Origin: Linepithema humile
Lineage: Eukaryota; Arthropoda; Insecta; Hymenoptera; Formicidae
Length of the DNA stretch: 64,000 nt
Reading direction: 5' to 3'
NCBI RefSeq assembly: GCF_040581485.1
Contig: NC_090131.1
Coordinates: 2,852,001 to 2,916,000, forward strand
This document shows, piece after piece, positions 57,051 through 64,000 of the stretch. The stretch's first letter is position 1. The number at the start of each line of letters is the position of its first letter. A program made the translations under genes and the position numbers. A model generated the notes under the pieces. It made no database searches. It had not been told where the DNA came from and saw only the letters and a program-made list of their open reading frames with translations.

Positions 57051-60000
57051 GAAAAGTAAGAACGTAATGAAGAACGTTCGGAAGATTGTTCGGAATGTTC
57101 AAACGTATTGTCCAAAAATATCTGAGGCACACACTGTTCTTCACGGAATGTAAAGTCACAGTCACAGATTTATGATACATTTTTAGTTTCTGATTTTAAA
57201 GTGTCAATTTCTTAGAAATTCTAATTTTTTTTAAAGGGAAAATTGTTATAAATAAATTTTTGCACAAAAAGACGCTTTGTAATATGAGCAGTGGCCTTGT
57301 GCGATGCCGTCTGATGTGAACATATAGCTCGCCAATATACTTATTTTAGGAATGAGGTGATCCATTTTATTTTAAACTCTTGATACAGACATGTAACAAG
57401 CAGAATGAAACTTTGTATACATCAAGCCGCGCTATACTCTACATAGTATACCAAAATAAATATTGCCATTTGTATTTCCATCTATTTTTTTATTGGAATT
57501 TTTTAAAATTATCAAATTTGGAATAATACTAATCTTGATAGTTCCATTAATATTGATAAAAAGACAGTTTAATTATTAAAAGGGATCGATTATTGATTAA
57601 AAGATTCTTAGAAAAAAAATAATGTTATATAGAAAGATTCGTAATTTTATAGTTAAGAGTATAATAAAAGTATGTAACATATATTGTAAAGAACGTAAAT
57701 GTGAAAATAAAAAATAATTATCTAACAGAGTAGTAAGTTGGAAAACTGTCTGATCGAACATGGATAACCATCACTGACCGTCTGATCGCGACGGTGCTTA
57801 CTACTGGTGACTCTTGAAAGCGATTTCTGGGAGCAAAGCAAGATGGAAGCACTTCGTCTGAACAATAGTGCGTTCTTCTACTAAAATTCTAAGCTGTTTA
57901 AGAACTCTGTGCGGTATAAATTAAGATATTAATTAAGATATTATCATTTTGCAATAAATAATATTGTATTAATGATGGAATAAAAAGAATAGAAGAAGAT
58001 TAGTAGTCGACTTGCTAAATTTAGAAAACTTCAGTATAGCTCAGACTAACACATTATAACTCAGCAACTTATAAAGATTAATTTTATTCTATCGCTATTA
58101 TGCATTAATTTTTATTAATATAATAATAATATTGTTCCGCTGTTGACTGTATTCATCTGGAAAATTGGAAAAGCGATATAAAATCGTGATTGGCTGACCG
58201 TGTGAATGTAACAAAAGATGTATAACACTATGCAGAATATATTTGCAATGTTATTAACAGTTATTTGCTCGATTATTGAAGCGAATAAATATTTAGTAAT
58301 TATTATAGTTATTATTATTATTATAGTATTGCAGCGATCCACAGCAAACGGCTTCGCAAAAACAATGCACTTCAATTAAGCACGAATCATTGTTGTTAAT
58401 TTATTATTGGCTTAATGATAGATATATTCTGACATTAATATTATTAATTATTAATAATAATACATTACTAATATTAAAAGCCACTTTGAGCATAGCAAAA
58501 TTATAAACAATTATATCGCAAATTAATTTAATTTCTTTTCTTATATATACAATATCGTACTGCGTCGGGGAAACGGAGAGAAATGATCTTGCGAAATGCT
58601 TACATGATTTGACATTAAGCCGACGCTAGAAAAGAATTCCGATGTCATTTCCTGACAAATGTTTTCTGAACCGTAAGAATTAACCAATACGCAGAATTCC
58701 GGCATTTTAGTGGGACAGCCAGGCCCCCTGGTGAATAATGAAAGATCGCTATAGTCCAAAGCCTGTGTCCTGCAGAGTGTTACGTGAGTCCGATCCCATC
58801 CTCCTCGTAAATAATCGAGAAGTACGAGGACGCGACACGGGGCACCAAGTGTGTACGGGCAAACTCCCATCGACCGAGTTTCCTCAATATACACGCATCG
58901 TGTTTCGCATATTTCTTCCGTCCTCCAAGCTCGTTGTATCCGAGATATCGCGACCCACACATTTAGATATTAGGGTTGATATTCATCCATGTGTAAGAAA
59001 AATCATCTGCCCCTTCATCCGTACAATTCAATTCGAAAATCTCGATACGAAGCATGATAACGGACAAACATTTAAACCGGAATAATCCATGCGTATCAAA
59101 TACGCATTACAGAAAGAAGAAGTTACAAAAAGAATGAATCAAGTTCTTTAAAAACTATTGAATTTTCTGTGAATATAATTTTGTGCATTACCGTATTTAT
59201 ATTTTTCAATATATATTTTTTTTGATTAATACGTACATGCTTTCTTTAGGATTAAAATAAGAAAGGCGAGACGTTTGAAAGGCTTTCAAAATACGCACGT
59301 GATGCGAAATATGTAGGTAGAATTTTTCTGCCGGCGTCTTTCTTTTCCTTATGCGAGAGAGATATTATGTGCGCTCGTCTATCTATTTGGCATTTACGTT
59401 TCGCATGCGAGGCAAGAATCTCATTACGAAGAAGATGCCAAACGAACGCCGAAGTGATTCAATTGGATATCGGCTAAAGGTTCAGCAAGCGCGGTGAAAC
59501 GCCGGAGAAAAAAAAATAAGGACGAGAAGAGAATTCCAATGATCAAATTGCTGGCACGTAGCAAAATACAAATCTAGTTCTTTGAAAGTGGGCTTGGGGC
59601 TTATTCGCGTGCATGTATTTGCTGATTAAATGCTCTTAAGTCTCATAAAGGTCCCCACGCGTATCAAACATAAAGTAGAATTCGAGTGCAGAAAATGGAA
59701 ATCTCATCAAGTATTCGACACGTTCAATACTACCGCGTAATGTCAATAGCATTGATCGTATTTTTCTTTTTTTTGTAACGAGATGGCAATATTTTGTAAC
59801 CTACAGAGAAGAGAATTAATTATTTCACAAGAATCTTTTAACTTTCGCAAGAATGAAAGTACGTGCATTTTAATTATCCGGATAAAATATATAACGGAAT
59901 CCGATCGTAGTTACACGACAGTTAATTTATTGACGCGGTTGAATATTTAGTGTGCGTGCCGTACATGGAGTGACCACTGATCAGCCGACAGTAATTAACG

Positions 60001-63000
60001 TTCGCGTGCAAACGTGGCAGGTGATCGAGCGGTATGTAAATACACAGATTTGAATTTCCTTCCGTACTGCGAAATTAGACCTGTTGACGCTAATAATGGC
60101 GCAATTCCGTGGATCAGACGCTCGATTATAATCCGGATAGACAGGCTTGTTACACATCAGATTTCTGCGATGCAAACAAGGTATATTGTACAAGATCGTA
60201 TATTGTGCAAATTGTCGATGAGACTTGTGTAACAAGTGCTCGACATATCCGTCAATTTAGGCGAGGTGTCACGTCGGCGACGGCAGTGCAAACAAACGTG
60301 TATTAAGCACTTAATATTCAACCTAATTCGTACCCTCCGGCGAATTACGTCATCTTGATCAATGCGGAGCGATGACAGTATCGCGTGCACACGTACAATA
60401 GAAAATTAACTTACGCCGCAGACGCGCCCCGCGCGCGATAAAATTCCGGGTGCGCGCGATATTAGCTAGCACATTAAAGTAGATCGTTCCCTTCGTAAAT
60501 TCAGCCTGCACGGGGGAATATTCAATTAGAGGTTGTCAGTAATCTATTCCATAGCCGTAAACATTGATGTAAATTGTAAATATGCAAACATTTGAGACTG
60601 AAACACGGCAAACTTGCTGAGTGGATTTAGCGATTGTGTCGCTGTCGCGCGGTAGCCGGCACGTCGTTTCAAGCTTGAATACGACTTGCCATCTTCGCAA
60701 AGACAAGAGCTATTATACAGGCACGTAAAGCCACGTCAGCCGAAGCGTCAAGTGTCCGTTCTTTCAAGGCTCCTCTCTTTCTTCCTTTATGATGTTGTCT
60801 GAACTACGCAGCATCCAGTATCTCCACAGCCTCTCGCCAACATTTTCGTCTTCACATTTATACCTTCCCGTCTAGATTTTTCAAGTTTCCGGGCCACTGG
60901 GTCAGGCGGTTATATGATTCAGGAAATTCCAATACGTCCATTTTTTCGACCGCACATTCCGGCATAAAACAATTCTTCCAAGCTTTTGTCTTAACAATGT
61001 CGGTTCTCGCACATTAAATCTATATTGGTTCTGCAGAAGTATTTCTACCTCCTGTGTGAGTGTTTAATACTAGTCCGTGTAGAACTTTAGGAAACACATA
61101 CTCTACGGATACTCTATACTTCGTCAGCGCTATTGAGAAGTCATAGTCAGCGTTAAACTATTTTGAGAACTGTTGCGGTATTTCCACCTAACGGAAAATG
61201 TTTCCGAACTAAAATCTGTGTGCACGCGCGCGCGCGCGCGCGCGTCTGTGTGTGAGGGTGTGTGTGTGTGTGTGTGTGTGTGTGGGAAAAAATATGTGAA
61301 ATCAATTTCATCAATAAATAGATAGTTAAAGCAACTCTTCGTTTCAATTAATATTTTTCGAATTATTAATACACGAAAGTAAAATAATTTTAAAATAATT
61401 TACATATTGATATTAAAATGGAATATTTTCGCGTCAAGAGATATTTTCGTTGAAGCATGACTATTTCGAAATACTTTCTGAGTTAACAAAGCGACGAAAG
61501 CAGTTGCCGTTCTAGATTTTAATCTTATAATTGACTTGCTAGAAGAATCTATTCTCCCAGCAAGTGAAATTTATTTTAACTAAAGTTATTTACAGAAGCT
61601 TGTGTGTCTTCAGATAAGACTTAATAATCGAAAGATAGAAAATATTGCACGCGTCAATTGCGTTAAATGCAACATTTAATGTAAAAATGTGAGATAAAAG
61701 AAGCATAATTTAAAAAATGTTTAGAATAAATAATAAAAATAGTATATAAGAATAAGAGCAATGTTTTAATTAAAATGTCATATAAAATAATTAAACATTA
61801 TTTTACATAAAATAAATGCATCTTTTTTATTCCTTCGTTCTTGGCAGCATCATAACTTTATGCTCGATGTCTTCATCGTGTAATATGTAATGTTAATTAT
61901 GATAATAGAAAAGGGATTAAATATCAGTCTAGCTAATTTTAGACGACAGACTGTACGAAGGAAAATCCGCTACTTGTAAGGTGTTTCAGCACGAATATCT
62001 TGAAGCTCGACGTCTTGTGTTCGTCGACTATGAATAAATACGAACTTCGCAGGTGGTCGTATTTATCAGAAGCCGTTGTCGCTCGCGGAAGAGTATTGTT
62101 GCGGTAACAATACCATTTCAATATTTCGCGTTCCTATATCGCCTTGCGCATTCTAGCATGCACGATCGACAAATACAAATACTGTCGCCGCTGCATTCTG
62201 CATTGAATTTATTTGCTTATGATGATGTGATGTGAATTATTAAAACGCAACAACGTTACAATAGTTTTTTTTGCAGGAAAGATTGAAAAATTGTTATTTG
62301 TATTTGTGCGATTCAGAATAAGAAAACGTCAGATAGAATATATTTATCAAATATATTTGCAAATTGAATTTTTTAATACGCAGAATTGGCCAAAAGTGAA
62401 ATATTTTGATGGTTTTTGTTCGGAAGACAATTGTTTTTATTGGAAGTGCAGAGTGTTTATACGACGGATCATTTATATGTGTCACCCTCGAAAATCTCTG
62501 AAAATCCGTAGGAAATATAAAAATGATGTTATAAGACGACACGATATATGCGTAGCTTACGACACAAAGCTTGTAAGTCACTTGCAGCGATCCATCTATC
62601 CAATCGTTCCGTCTCTCCGCAGCTCGCTCGCCACGTTGTTCATCTTGCACGGTAAATGGAAGTCAAGTAGGTCCATTTCTCTTCCACACTTTCAAGCATT
62701 TTCATCACTTTGTCACCCGAAATATACGACGGTGTCATTCTCGCCGTTACACTCGTGATACAATCGCCGAGCTTCGACTACCGAGAATCTTTCCGATATT
62801 GCTACGCTAGCTCCGATCTCGTATCCGGCACTCTGACAGTTCGTTTCCAAGTTTCCGTTAATTAATGGAGCAAAGAAAGAGAGGCGGTGACAGCGGGGAG
62901 AGAGGATGAGAAATAGAGATGGGGAAAAGAGGACGACGCGCTGTGATCCGCGCCAAGGGAAATTGTACTCCGCGTCGGAAGGCGACATCACTAAAACGGG

Positions 63001-64000
63001 CTAAGCGAGGGTTTGATGAAGGATTCGGTATATCCTTGGGAGAGAAGAGACCGCACGAAATCATGACGCTTACGCCCGAGATCGAACGAATTATTTGCAG
63101 TCACGGAGAGCCTTACGTTTGCTCCGTTAGATTTTCTAATGCGGGATAAACGCATCGCCATCAAATCGAGATAATCTTCATGCCCCAAATTTGGAGTAAA
63201 ATAGAAACGTTATTTAATGTCCGTTCATATCGAGTTTTCACTTAAAATACTGTGTATACTCATTTAATTAATGAAATATTAATGCAAAAGCGTATATCGA
63301 AATATCAATGTTAAATGCGTGAACACGTAAAACAATTTCCGCCTGGCACTGCGGCCACGTCACCAAAAGTCATCGTTCGAAAGACGGGAATTGAACGCTT
63401 TAATCGCCATAACCGTTCGATCGAAAGCCACACGTATTTCTAAAGTAGAAGAGCAACACGTGTTTACGCGGAATATTGGTTGCCACGTAAATGGTTTCCC
63501 TGCTACGTACTGAAAACCCAAACGATTCCATTCGTTATTTTCACAGCATTCCGCAGCCCGCGTCCCAACGGTGCTTTTGAAAGGAACTGTTTGCAATCAC
63601 TCGAAATCCTTCAAACAGGGACGTACGTCTGCGCTCACTTTTCGATTACTTTTCAATGAAAATCGTTTTTGCATTCCTTTATGCCGGCGGCCACCATAAT
63701 ATCGCGTACACTCAACAGTGAAACGTTCAACTTGTTGTAAATCAATCGGTGCGGACCATTTCATTCGCCGGCAACATTTTCCTCCTTTCAAAGTAAATAG
63801 AAGATAAGTGGAGGTATATGCGCGGATTAAATGCGTGAGAATACTTTTGTACTTTTCGCCGTACAACCAACATTCTTCTCTTTTATCTGCTTCTGACGTA
63901 TCCTCAGTCGGATCAAACTACCGCAGCGCGAGAAAAACGAAAAAAGATTAATGATTTTTCAGCAAAGTGTATATCTTTCTTTTTTAATTCTGACATTTCT
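57051..64000. other. Intergenic region, no supported gene
   Basis: Nearly 7 kb of mostly AT-rich sequence. The longest open frames (58541-58960 minus, 58738-59085 plus, 62291-62758 plus) have no recognisable domain, and the first two overlap. A (CG)n(TG)n tract lies at 61222-61284. Distal regulatory DNA or non-coding exons are possible but not visible. Confidence 0.6.
61222..61284. repeat. (CG)n-(TG)n compound tract
   Basis: About 22 bp of alternating CG followed by a long TG run broken by GAGGG. Confidence 0.85.

Noticed and set aside
58541..58960. 139-residue minus-strand open frame overlapping one of 115 residues on plus
   Set aside because: Neither frame shows a domain. Mutual overlap on opposite strands suggests both are chance.
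62291..62758. 155-residue plus-strand open frame
   Set aside because: It starts at TTG and shows no recognisable family; its lysine- and isoleucine-rich first half reflects AT-rich DNA.
1..64000. CRISPR arrays, bacterial operons, tRNA or rRNA genes
   Set aside because: The sequence is eukaryotic with spliced genes. I recognised no direct-repeat spacer array and no tRNA or rRNA signature by eye.

Overview
The window is animal genomic DNA with multi-exon, GT-AG spliced genes. It is almost certainly from an insect, and most likely a hymenopteran such as an ant. The insect assignment rests on the gene content: a Dachsous protocadherin, a single multisubstrate-type deoxynucleoside kinase and an SLC1 excitatory amino acid transporter. 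The hymenopteran guess is inference from the CpG-dense, microsatellite-rich introns. I cannot name the species.

Layout: positions 1-45062 (+) belong to dachsous (ds). Its upstream exons lie outside the window. Positions 1-10206 look like one large intron, and 14 coding exons follow between 10207 and 45062. Their splice phases all agree and give 2518 codons plus a stop. They encode about 20 extracellular cadherin repeats (the first one partial), one transmembrane helix and the complete Dachsous-type cytoplasmic tail. A probable polyA signal is at 46074.

Two genes sit on the minus strand inside ds introns. In the AT-rich intron 19675-24583 is an intronless gene for a protein built of four tandem 179-residue units, each with three BED-like zinc fingers (12 in all). 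Decayed pieces of the same repeat lie on both sides. In the intron 33183-39379 is a three-exon deoxynucleoside kinase (dNK/TK2 type). A short candidate reading frame of unknown identity lies just upstream of it on the plus strand.

From 48990 to 55950 (-) there is a complete ten-exon excitatory amino acid transporter gene, 533 codons from its first in-frame ATG. It is tail-to-tail with ds across about 2.9 kb of AT-rich spacer. A CpG-rich zone at about 55951-57050 is its probable promoter and 5' UTR. Positions 57051-64000 hold no gene I can support.

Functionally, ds is the ligand half of the Fat/Dachsous planar polarity and Hippo system, the kinase salvages deoxynucleosides, and the transporter clears glutamate or aspartate. 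They are neighbours with no evident shared pathway. The most unusual object is the BED-finger array. Its repeat period is exactly 537 bp. Its linkers and middle fingers are nearly invariant, while the presumed helix positions of the first and third fingers of each unit differ. This suggests recent tandem duplication with diversification of DNA-contacting residues. Other points of note are a MITE-like element at 31012-31369, several cadherin linkers lacking the calcium motif, and a transporter that has lost usual glycines in its gate region.
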